Source: CAJXJP01 sp963926055
GTDB taxonomy: Bacteria > Patescibacteriota > Gracilibacteria > BD1-5 > UBA6164
Length of the DNA stretch: 64,000 bases
Reading direction: 5' to 3'
Assembly (NCBI GenBank): GCA_963926055.1
Contig: CAWUVK010000003.1
Span: 62,001-126,000 of the forward strand
The notes under the pieces were generated by a model. The model ran no database searches, had not been told where the DNA came from, and worked only from the letters and a program-made list of their open reading frames with translations. Position numbers and translations under genes: made by a program. How positions within the stretch are numbered: position 1 is the stretch's first letter; every line of letters begins with the position of its first letter. Below, one piece after another: positions 55,748-64,000 of this stretch.

Positions 55748-56815
55748 TTAAAATTGTTCGTTTAATTTTAATTTTGATTGATAAAACATTCTACTAGAAG
55801 AAACACCAAATCTTTGAGCTGCAATTCTGTCGATTCACATTCCAAATGCAAAACCAGAATATTTTTCTGGATCAACTCCACAGTCAGTTAAAACTTTTGG
55901 ATGTACCATTCCAGCTCCGAGTAATTCTACCCAGCCAGTTGCTGAACACATAGAACATTTTTTTCCTTTTGTTTCTCCTGTACCATTACAAATTTGACAC
56001 GAAACATCAATCTCAGCACTTGGTTCTGTAAATGGAAAAATACTTGGTCTAAATCTTAACTCAGTTTTATCTCAAAGTAATTTTTTCATAACGGTTTCAA
56101 GAGTTCCTTTTAGATCTCAAAATGTTACTTTTTCTCCAACTACTAACCCTTCTAATTGGTAAAAATTACAAGTATGTCTCGCATCTTCTTGTTCGTATCT
56201 AAATACTCTACCTGGAACTACTATTTTTATTGGAAGTTCTCATTTTAACATTGTTCTGACTTGAACTGGAGAAGTATGAGTTCTGAGTAAATTTTTATTT
56301 CCAGATTCTTTATCTTTATTTATTTCATCACTTACCCAAAACGTATCCCAAACATCACGAGCAGGATGATTATCAGGAATATTTAATTTATCAAAGTTAA
56401 ATTCTTCTGTTTCAACTTGTGGACCATCTTCAATTTTAAATCCAAGAGAAATAAATATTTCCTCTAAAAGATTAGATGTTATTGAAATTGGATGCATGTG
56501 ACCTTTTTGCTTTGAAGGAAATTGAAGAGTTACATCTATTTTTTGATTTTCTTCCATTTTTTCGTATTTTTCTTCTTCGAGTTTTTTTGATTTTTCAGAA
56601 ATTTCAGTTTCAATAAATACTTTTAATTTATTCGCTTCTGGTCAAATAACTTTTTTTTCTTCAGGAGATAAATCTTTAATACCTTTAAGAATTTCTTTTA
56701 ATTTCCCAGTTTTACCAAGAAAATCTTTTTCTAAAATTTCAAGATTTTCTTGAGATGATGTTGTTTGTAATTCTCAAATAAATAATTCTTTGAGTTCTTG
56801 TAATTTATTTTGCAT
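55748..56815 (-). CDS. pheS: Phenylalanyl-tRNA synthetase alpha subunit, with zinc-binding insertion
   Basis: 355 residues. N-terminal coiled coil, then class II catalytic core: HPISITSNLLEEIF, motif 2 region PVQVRTML...PGRVFRYEQEDARH, FTEPSAEIDVSC, and motif 3 GFAFGMGIDRIAA. Between ID and the LLGAGMVHP strand lies an insertion CQICNGTGETKGKKCSMCSATG with two CxxC pairs, absent from E. coli PheS (where this stretch is short) and likely a zinc knuckle. pheT is not adjacent. Confidence 0.93.
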
Positions 56816-56937
56816 TTGTATTGCTTTTACATTAAAAAATTAATTTTTCATATTATATGATTTTTGCTTACTGCGTCAATAAAAATTATTTATAAATCAT
56901 AAAAAATATTTTTTTTATATTTTTTTTATACTTTTTT

Positions 56938-56967
56938 TTGACAAATCTTAAAAATGTGTGTTAAAAT
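56938..56967 (+). promoter_or_regulatory. Strong promoter of a small gene
   Basis: TTGACA, 18-base spacer, TAAAAT with an extended TG element (TGTTAAAAT). Nearest start is 30 bases downstream. Confidence 0.78.
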
Positions 56968-56997
56968 TATTTTGTTACTTAATAATAAATAAAAATT

Positions 56998-57204
56998 ATG
57001 GCAAATACAATGCGTCAATGAGACAGTTTTGGTTCACTAGTAAGCACAGCTTTAGGTTCATTTTCTAGTCAAAAAACAGAAACACAAAAACAAGTAGGAG
57101 AAATTGTTGATTTTAATAATTATATTAGTAAAAAAAATATTGATAGAGAAACACAAAATACACAAGGTGCAGTAGCAGAAGTTTTAAATTTTTCGAACAA
57201 ATAA
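56998..57204 (+). CDS. Small protein of unknown function, 68 aa
   Basis: 68 residues, Ser/Thr/Gln/Asn-rich. Begins ANTMRQGDSFGSLVSTALGS, ends AVAEVLNFSNK. Its own near-consensus promoter and 19-bp terminator define a compact monocistronic unit, suggesting high expression. No family, signal or membrane helix recognised. Could be a small structural or regulatory peptide. Confidence 0.7.
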
Positions 57205-57246
57205 AATAAATCAACAAGAAATTTTCTATTTCTTGTTGATTTATTT
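57204..57246 (+). terminator. Long intrinsic terminator of the 68-aa gene
   Basis: 19-bp perfect stem AAATAAATCAACAAGAAAT and complement, 5-base loop. Confidence 0.94.
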
Positions 57247-57305
57247 TTCAAATAATGTATAAATATGTAAATTAAAGGAGATTTTTAATTTATATATTTA
57301 TTTAC

Positions 57306-59360
57306 GTGGCTTCAGGTAATAATAGTTGAGGGAATGATATACCATCATCTGTTGATTGTTTAAAAATGATTAATGGAAATGATAATTTAAAAGCATCTAA
57401 AGAGCTACTTTGAGATGTTTTTAATAGTGGAAAAAAATCAGAATCTTTATTTACGTGGGCAAAGTTGTCACGTGAATGTTTTAATAACCTTGAATTATAT
57501 CAACAAAGATTAAAACTTACTTTAGATACCTGTTCTAGTAATAATCTCAACGATAAAAGTGTAGAAAATTTATTAACTTTGCTTAACTGTTTTAATTTAC
57601 AAAAATCATTAGATTGAACTCAAAGCCTTACAAAACTAAAAGTTGCTGTTCTTACTTGAAATTATGAATCCATTTCAAAATTAATTAAGGATAAAATAGA
57701 TGCTATTGATGTAAATTCTCCTGATATATCTCGTTATTTATTGGATATTATTCAAGTGTTGATTATTTGAGTAGAGCTGCTGTTTGTGTGTTCTATGGAC
57801 CCTTTAAAAAAATGATCTATAAAATCAGAATTAAAGAAAATTGAAAAACTCTATAAATTTAAATTAAATTCACTAATGTCAAATTCAGATGGTTTAGGTG
57901 AGTTATCAAATACTGATATTGAATGATTTAATAATTATTTTTCAAATATTATTATATATTGTGAAGCTACACTTTTTTCTTGATTTTCAACTGATCCAAG
58001 TCAATCAAAGCAGAAGGTAGAAGAAACATATAATGAAGAAAAAGAAAAATTAGTTAGTATAAAAGAATTTTTCGCAAAAAATAATCAAAAACAAGATGGA
58101 GATAATTTAAATATTTTCCATGTATCAGCAGATAAATTTAATAGAAACCATGTTTTTTTAGATACATATTTAGATTTATTGTATTTTAAATTTCAAGAAA
58201 GAACATTTTATAATATAGACTGTCAAAACGATAAGGATCAATTTAATATAGAAGATACCTATAAAGATCAACAAAAAGCTATCATTGATTTATTACATTC
58301 ATATACGCAAGTTGCTGGTTATGATAAATGAGATGATAGAGTGGACGAAATTTGAGATAAAATTGATTTATTGCAATCAGTGTCAATGGTTTGAATTAGA
58401 AATACTAATACAAGAGTAATATCTGATAGTATTGATTCAGTAATGTTTGTGGTCGATGCAATATTCGATGATTTTTTAGTAAATCTTGAAAATGATCATC
58501 ATGCTATTTGAGAATTATTTTTAGTTATAAGCTCAATAGTGCATTTTGTTACTTTTAAAGATGAAAAAAAAGTGCAAATTTTTCAAAATCAAATTAATAA
58601 TATTATTGAAACAAAAAAAATAACATGAGAATGATTTTATTATCAAACTTGAGCGCTTTGTTTTTGAGATGTATTATTGGAAATAGCTACGGATAATAAA
58701 AACATGTTAAAATTAATGGAAAGTTTAAGTGTTACAGATCCATTAACTTGATTATCTAATAGATTACAATTTGATAGAGATTTTACTATTGATTTAATTA
58801 ATGTTATAAGAAATACAAATGAAAATAATTTAGATTCATCTAATAAATGGATATTTTCACTTGATATAGATTTTTTCAAAACTATTAATGATAAATATGG
58901 GCATGATTGATGAGATATTGTGTTAAAAGAATTTGCAAATGTCGTTACTTCAGAGATTAGAGCCACAGATAGGTTTTATAGAGTTGGTTGAGAAGAGTTC
59001 ATGATATTATGTGAATGTAATACTCAAGAGGATGCATTTGTATTTTGAGAAAAAATTCTTAATGCAATAGAATTTAAATTATCAAATATATTAAGACAAA
59101 GACAAATATTCAAAAGTTTTAGTGAAGAAAAAATTACTATGAGTGTATGAGCTTGTAATATTATTAATAAATGATGATATAGTGCAAATAATATCCCCGA
59201 ATTTAGTTCTAAATGTGCAAAAGAGGTAGATGAAGCATTATATAATTCTAAGAAAAATGGAAGAAACTGAATAACTATTGCAGGTAAATATGTATCACGC
59301 AATAATATTGAGGAGTCAATACCTAAAACAAATATGTCAAAATATAAAACGGTCGTTTAA
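57306..59360 (+). CDS. GGDEF-domain protein, putative diguanylate cyclase
   Basis: 684 residues from GTG. Residues 1-495 form a helical sensory region of unknown type without membrane helices. The C-terminal GGDEF domain starts SVTDPLTGLSNRLQFDRDF. It carries the metal aspartate FSLDIDFFKTINDKYGHDGGD, the active site RVGGEEF, and the RxxD inhibitory site (RATD) five residues ahead. It should make cyclic di-GMP. AGGAG (57276-57280) is too far from the GTG but 7 bases from an in-frame ATT (57288), so initiation may be at ATT. Confidence 0.85.
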
Positions 59361-59412
59361 TAGTTTAATAAAAAAATATATTTTCTTTTTTGCAAGAGAA
59401 AATATTTTTTTT

Positions 59413-59440
59413 TTGACAAAAGAAAAGAAATTTATATAAT
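59413..59440 (+). promoter_or_regulatory. Consensus promoter of the ribosomal protein operon
   Basis: TTGACA, 16-base spacer, TATAAT: a perfect sigma70-type match. Confidence 0.9.
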
Positions 59441-59480
59441 TCCGGGGCTTTTTAAGAAATTTCACGAAAAGTTTTTATTG

Positions 59481-59525
59481 GAGGTTAAGTTAAACGTCGC
59501 TTTACAAAGCGGAAAGTTTAACCTC
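59481..59525 (+). promoter_or_regulatory. Structured leader of the ribosomal protein operon
   Basis: Outer stem GAGGTTAA..AAAC with GTTTAACCTC, inner stem CGCTTT/AAGCG, between promoter and rplC. It resembles autogenous ribosomal-protein leaders; L3 or L4 could be the ligand, which is inference. Confidence 0.6.
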
Positions 59526-59554
59526 TGACTTATTTTGTTAACATTATTTTTGTT

Positions 59555-60151
59555 ATGGCATGAATAATTGCTACAAAGTTGGAAATGACAAGAGTAATTA
59601 AAGATGATAAATTCATCCCAATTACTTTGTTACAAGTACCAACTTTAAAAGTAGTAGGATTTAAGACTCTCGAAAGAGATGGATACGAAGCTATGATAGT
59701 TGGTGTTGAGAAAACGCAAACTGAATTAGCAGAAGGAAAAACTACTTTAAATAAAAGTGCTTTTTCTAAAATCGTAGAATTTCCTGTAAACGATGGAGAT
59801 TCAGAAAAATATAAAATTGGTGATACGATTTCTGTAGATGTTCTAGAAGGTGTAAAAGTTGCACTTGAAGGATTTTCTAAAGGGAGAGGTTTTACTGGTG
59901 CAATGAAAAGACATAACTTTCACGGTGGTCCTGCTTCGCATGGTTCTAAATTCCATAGAGCTCTTGGTTCAATCGGTAATAGAAAACCTACAAGAACTCA
60001 CAAAGGAAAGAAAATGCACGGGCATCATGGTAATTCTAAAGTTACAATTAAAAAAGTTCCTGTAGAACTTATAAATTCTGAAATGTCAGTTGTATGAGTA
60101 AGAGGAGGTGTTCCTGGAGCTAGAAACTCGTACGTAAAAGTAATTTTTTAA
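59555..60151 (+). CDS. rplC: 50S ribosomal protein L3
   Basis: 198 residues. Start ATG 59555 gives MAGIIATKLEMTRV, the family start; a later TTG start would lose it. GFSKGRGFTGAMKRHNFHGGPASHGSKFHRALGSIGNRKPTRTHKGKKM is the core motif, present complete. Two UGA glycine codons. First gene of the operon. rpsJ (S10), which usually precedes rplC, is absent here. Confidence 0.97.
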
Positions 60152-60174
60152 TTATTAAATAACCGATCATACAA

Positions 60175-60798
60175 ATGAAAACTAATTTATTTGATCAAAA
60201 CGGTTCAGTTGTTTCAGAAATTGAATTAAACGAATCTGTATTTTGATTAGAACTCAATGAAGGTCTAATTCATAGAGCATTAGTGTATCAGTTAGCAAAC
60301 AACAGAATGGTTGTTGCTCACACTAAAACGAGAGGTGAAAGAAAAGGTTCTACTAGAAAACTTTATAAACAAAAAGGTACTGGTAGAGCAAGAGCTGGTT
60401 CAGCTAATTCGCCAATCAGAAGAAAAGGTGGTGTTGCTTTCGGTCCAAGAAACAATGTAAACTTCACACTTTCTATGAATAAAAAAGAAAGAAGAAAAGC
60501 TTTATTTTCTATCCTTTCTTCAAAATTAGCTAACAATAACCTTATTGTAGTTGATAAAATTGAATTAGCGGAAGCTAAAACAAAAAACATGGTAGAAGTT
60601 GTAAATAAACTTCCAATTGAAAAAAATGCATTACTTGCAATTGCTTCTAAAAATGAAGCTATTGAAAGAACATCTGCAAATTTACCAAATGTTAAAACAA
60701 TTCTTGCAGATTATTTAAATATTAAAGATCTTTTAAAATATAACACTGTTGTATTAATGAAAGATTCTCTAAGTAACTTAGATAAACTTGCAAAATAA
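60175..60798 (+). CDS. rplD: 50S ribosomal protein L4
   Basis: 207 residues. VVAHTKTRGERKGSTRKLYKQKGTGRARAGSANSPIRRKGGVAFGPR is the family's basic loop, lining the exit tunnel. The N-terminus contains one UGA glycine. ATG 60175 is 23 bases past rplC. Confidence 0.96.
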
Positions 60799-60816
60799 TT
60801 TCTTAAAAATTTAAAA

Positions 60817-61113
60817 ATGAGATTGTTTAAAATTTTAAAAAAACCTTTAACAACTGAAAAAACTGCAAATCTTGAAGTTTCAAATAATACGTATGTTTTT
60901 GAAGTTGCTTCTGACGCAACTAAAATTGATATTAAAAAAGCTACTTCTGAAATCTACGGAGTAGATGTTGCTTCAGTTAATATAGTGAATACTAGAGAAA
61001 AATTCAAACGTGGAAGAAAAGGTGGTATGCAATTAAGAAAAAGAACTTCTAAAAAAGCATATATCACTCTTAAAGATTCTGCAGCTAAAATTGATTTTTC
61101 TATCGTAAAATAA
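60817..61113 (+). CDS. rplW: 50S ribosomal protein L23
   Basis: 98 residues. LFKILKKPLTTEKT, then VYGVDVASVNIVNTREKFKRGRKGG and KKAYITLKD. Binds 23S rRNA at the tunnel exit, docking site for SRP and trigger factor. No UGA codons. Confidence 0.95.
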   Translation: MRLFKILKKPLTTEKTANLEVSNNTYVFEVASDATKIDIKKATSEIYGVDVASVNIVNTREKFKRGRKGGMQLRKRTSKKAYITLKDSAAKIDFSIVK

Positions 61114-61136
61114 TTTAGTTTCTAAAAATAGTAAAA

Positions 61137-61982
61137 GTGGGAATTAAAAAATTTAAACCTATTACTAATGGGAGAAGAGGGATGTCAGTTAATACTTATG
61201 AAGAATTAACTACCTCAAAACCATATAAAGCTCTAACAGTTAAATTACAAAAACATTCTGGTAGAAATAATACTGGGAGATTAACTATTAGACATCAAGG
61301 TGGAGGACATGCACAAAGATATAGACTTGTTGATTTCTTCCAAGTTGATAAAAAAGGTGTTCCAGCGAAAGTTGAAACAATAGAATATGATCCATATAGA
61401 TCAGCATTTATTGCTCTTGTATGTTATAGAGATGGTGAAAGAAGGTATGTGTTAGCACATAAAGAAATGAATGTAGGTGATATGATTATCACTGATGATA
61501 AAACACCTCTAGAGCATGGTAATAGAATGAAGATTGCAAATATCCCTACAGGTCTTCCTGTATATAATCTTGAACTTATTGTAGGTCAAGGAGCATCTTC
61601 TATTAGAGCTGCTGGTTCTAAAGGAACAGTTATTTCTCAAGAAGGGAAATATACACAAATTAAAATGCCATCAGGTGAAATCAGATTAGTACACAAAGAA
61701 TGTTTTGCTACTGTTTGAGTAGTTTCTAATCCTGATCATAACCAAGTTAAAATTGGTAAAGCTGGTAGATCTAGATGGATGGGTAAAAGACCTACTGTTA
61801 GAGGGAAAGCTATGAATCCTGTTGATCATCCACATGGTGGTTGAGAAGGTGGTTCACCAATTGGTATGAAAGCACCAAAAACACCATGGGGTAGACCTGC
61901 TCTTGGATATAAAACAAGAAGTAGAAAGAAAACAACTTCTAGATGGATTCTTAAAACTAGAAAAGGTAAACTTATGGTTTAA
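61137..61982 (+). CDS. rplB: 50S ribosomal protein L2
   Basis: 281 residues from GTG. GIKKFKPITNGRRGMSVN, IEYDPYRSAFIALVCYRDGERRYVLA, AAGSKGTVISQEGKYTQIKMPSGEIRLV and NPVDHPHGGGEGG, including the HPHGGG motif near the peptidyl transferase centre where one Gly is UGA. Initiates at GTG. Confidence 0.97.
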
Positions 61983-62009
61983 TTATACAATTAACTTTTA
62001 TATAGTATT

Positions 62010-62273
62010 ATGACAAGAAGTTTAAAAAAATGACCTTATATAGACACTAGATTACTAAAAAAAGTTTCAGTAATGGACGAATCTGGTAAAAAAGGTGTAA
62101 TCAAAACTTGGTCAAGAGCTTGTACAGTTATTCCTGAATTTGTAGGACACACATTTGGTGTTCATAACGGAAAATCACATGTACCTGTTTTTGTAACAGA
62201 AGATATGGTATGACACAAATTAGGTGAATTCTCAATTACGAGAACATTCAGAGGTCATGCTGGTAAAAAATAG
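62010..62273 (+). CDS. rpsS: 30S ribosomal protein S19
   Basis: 87 residues. TRSLKKGPYIDTRLLKK, KTWSRACTVIPEFVGHTFGVHNGKSHVPVFVTEDMVGHKLGEFS; the family motif is complete. Two UGA glycines, including KKGPY, so decoding UGA as Gly is needed to make S19. Ends TAG. Confidence 0.96.
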
Positions 62274-62314
62274 AAGTATTTTATATGCCTTTTAGGCGTA
62301 ACTATTAATAAAGT

Positions 62315-62641
62315 ATGAAAGCTTACGGGAAAAATATTAGAATTTCTCCTAAAAAATTAAGAGTAGTTGCTGAAGTAGTGAGAGGTCAAAATGTTAATGA
62401 AGCTTTAGGGTTTCTTAAATATGCTCCTAAAAAAGGTGCAGACATTCTCTACAAAGTTTTATTCTCTGCTGTAAAAAATGCAGAAAATAATGACAACCAA
62501 AAAGCAGACGATTTATATATCGATACTCTTAATATCTCTAAAGGGATTGTTTATAAAAGAGGGAATCCTGTTTCTAGAGGGAGAATGCATCCAATTCTAA
62601 AAAGAACTTCTAATATTAAATTAGAATTACAAGTTAAGTAA
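62315..62641 (+). CDS. rplV: 50S ribosomal protein L22
   Basis: 108 residues. ISPKKLRVVAEVVRGQNVNEAL, then YKVLFSAVKNAENN and RGRMHPILKRTSNIKLEL. No UGA codons. Starts ATG 62315. Confidence 0.95.
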   Translation: MKAYGKNIRISPKKLRVVAEVVRGQNVNEALGFLKYAPKKGADILYKVLFSAVKNAENNDNQKADDLYIDTLNISKGIVYKRGNPVSRGRMHPILKRTSNIKLELQVK

Positions 62642-62643
62642 TA

Positions 62644-62661
62644 AATCAAACTATAGTTTGA
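62644..62661 (+). repeat. Perfect palindrome in the rplV-rpsC gap
   Basis: ATCAAACTATAGTTTGAT, 18 bases, in a 129-base gap between rplV and rpsC that is unusually long for this operon. A second small dyad, CCGTA..TACGG, follows. Possible processing site. Confidence 0.65.
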
Positions 62662-62770
62662 TGGTATTAGTTACCAAATATAAGGTAAATAATACTTCTT
62701 ATTATCTTAAAAGACATAATTATCCGTACCAATTACGGTATAGACAGAATTATTATTAAACATAAAAAAT

Positions 62771-63403
62771 ATGTGACATAAAGTAAGTCCAATTGCATTT
62801 AGAATACCTTATATTAAAACTTGGAAATCATCTTGGTATGCTGATAAAAAAGCATATAGTGCTTTCTTAGGAGCTGATATTAAGGTAAGACAATTATTAA
62901 CAAAAGAACTCACAGGTATTCCATTAGGAGATATTTTGGTATCAACTAATAAAGAAAGTACTGTTGTTGTAGTTTATACTGCAAAAGCTGCTCTTGTTTT
63001 AGGAAAAACTGGTGAAAATAAAACTAATATTGAATCTCTATTATCAAGAAAACTTGGTACTAAAGTAGAAATAGAAGTTAAGGAAATTAAAAATCCAGAC
63101 ACAAATGCTAAGGTTGTAGGTTATATGGTTGCAAATCAAATTGAAAAAAGAATGCCATATAAAAGAGCTATCAAACAAGCTATCCAAAAGGCTATGGAAA
63201 AAGGTGCTAAAGGTATCAAAATCAAAGTTGGAGGGAGATTAAATGGTGCTGAAATTGCCAGAAAAGAAACTTTTAAAGAAGGAAATATTCCTACTCAAAC
63301 AATCAGATCGGACATTGATTATACAACTGTTAGAGCTGAAACTGTTTATGGAACAATTGGATTAAAAGTTTGGATTTACAAAGGTGATGTTTTCAAAAAA
63401 TAG
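62771..63403 (+). CDS. rpsC: 30S ribosomal protein S3
   Basis: 210 residues. The second codon is UGA: MGHKVSPIAFRI. KH domain and C-terminal GAKGIKIKVGGRLNGAEIARKETFKEGNIPTQTIRSDIDY present. ATG 62771 with UGA at position 2 is the family start, which is further proof that UGA is sense. Confidence 0.97.
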
Positions 63404-63449
63404 TAACCATTGACAATTATAGATTTTTTATATAATTAATGTACTAAAA

Positions 63450-63854
63450 ATGTTACAACCAAAAAGAACTAAGTATAGAAAAACCTTTAGAGGAAGACTT
63501 AAAGGGAAAGCCGTAAGAGGTTCAACTATCGCTTTTGGTGACTACGCTATGAAGGCTACGACTAGAGGTTATATAACTTCTAGACAAATCGAATCTGCTA
63601 GAAGAGCTATGGTTAGATATATCAAAAGAGGTGGAAAAATTTGGATTAGAATTTTTCCTGATAAAGCTTACACTGCTAAACCATTAGAAGTTCCTATGGG
63701 GTGAGGTAAATGATCTGTAGAAATGTACAGAGCTCCTGTAAAACCTGGTAGAATTATGTTTGAAATAACATGAGTTACACCAGAAGTTGCAAGAGAGGCT
63801 TTTAGATTGGCTTCATATAAACTACCTGTAAAAACTAAAATAATAGTTGACTAA
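63450..63854 (+). CDS. rplP: 50S ribosomal protein L16
   Basis: 134 residues. LQPKRTKYRKTFRGRLKGKAVRGSTIAFGDYAMKA, RIFPDKAYTAKPLEVPMGGGKG, MFEITGVTPEVAREAFRLA. Contains three UGA glycines (GGGKG stretch and TGV). Confidence 0.96.
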
Positions 63855-63864
63855 TCATTTCAAA

Positions 63865-64000
63865 ATGAAAGAATTAAAAGATTTAAAATTACTTGAAGTT
63901 TCAAAATTAAGAGAAATGACTTCTGAAGATCTTGTTCTTGAAGAAAAAAGAGCTTCAAAAGAACTTTTTACTCTTACTATGAGATTAAAAGTTGGAGAAT
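63865..64000 (+). CDS. rpmC: 50S ribosomal protein L29, truncated by window end
   Basis: First 45 residues from ATG 63865 (MKELKDLKLLEVSKLREMT, LTMRLKVGE). L29 at this place after rplP is normal. Three-prime end beyond the window. Confidence 0.85.
   Translation, partial: MKELKDLKLLEVSKLREMTSEDLVLEEKRASKELFTLTMRLKVGE

Noticed and set aside
1..64000. CRISPR arrays, rRNA genes, prophage or integrase
   Set aside because: No regularly spaced direct repeats, no rRNA-like sequence and no phage structural or integrase gene seen in a read-through of the window.

Overview
The window is a compact, very AT-rich bacterial chromosome segment that only reads correctly if UGA encodes glycine (genetic code 25). 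Under the standard code most genes here break into fragments. Read with UGA as Gly, they become full-length proteins whose UGA codons fall on invariant glycines, for example three UGA codons in the Mfd Walker A motif. That places the organism in the Gracilibacteria/Absconditabacteria (BD1-5/SR1) part of the candidate phyla radiation. The window does not let me choose between the two. All coordinates below are re-derived with UGA read through as Gly.

Layout. 1-5.1 kb: 3' part of mfd and two tandem cyclophilin-FKBP fusions. 5.2-12 kb: a REP-type transposase relative, two exported proteins sharing a C-terminal tail (one a 1178-residue SLH/S-layer-like protein), and a methyltransferase. 12.2-17.1 kb: a type IV pilus block (pilC, pilB and two membrane-anchored coiled-coil proteins). 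17-25 kb: a DinG-type helicase/exonuclease, an RsuA/RluB pseudouridine synthase, murB and uvrA. 25-31 kb: a hypothetical gene, comF, pepA and an unrecognised four-gene membrane/coiled-coil operon. 31-36 kb: ctpA, a cN-III-like nucleotidase, glyA, a membrane-anchored HTH protein and tRNA-Arg(CCU). 36-42.6 kb: mutL, a thioredoxin-like protein, rplS and gatA. 42.6-50 kb: comEC, an Lgt-like protein, efp, rny and fusA. 50-57 kb: prmC, an ABC-2 permease, fmt, a prepilin, a MraY/WecA-type transferase and pheS. 57-59.4 kb: a small strongly promoted gene and a GGDEF protein. 59.4-64 kb: a ribosomal protein operon (rplC-rplD-rplW-rplB-rpsS-rplV-rpsC-rplP-rpmC) with a consensus promoter and a structured leader.

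Themes. comEC, comF, pilB, pilC and a prepilin give most of a pilus-driven DNA-uptake machine. mfd, uvrA, mutL and dinG cover repair. murB, the MraY/WecA-type transferase, the Lgt-like protein and the SLH protein concern the envelope. Genes are tightly packed. Perfect A-tract/hairpin/T-tract terminators separate transcription units, and several stop codons lie inside the terminator stems. Most starts have no Shine-Dalgarno sequence.

The strongest unexplained signal is the 8-base palindrome GACCGGTC. It occurs 18 times exactly, in genes and between genes, although the DNA is strongly AT-rich and only a small fraction of one occurrence would be expected by chance. It resembles the HIP1 repeat of cyanobacteria in behaviour. 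A second genome-scale signal is UGA-Gly avoidance in the genes likely to be most highly expressed (SLH protein, fusA, efp, rplS), against heavy UGA use elsewhere.
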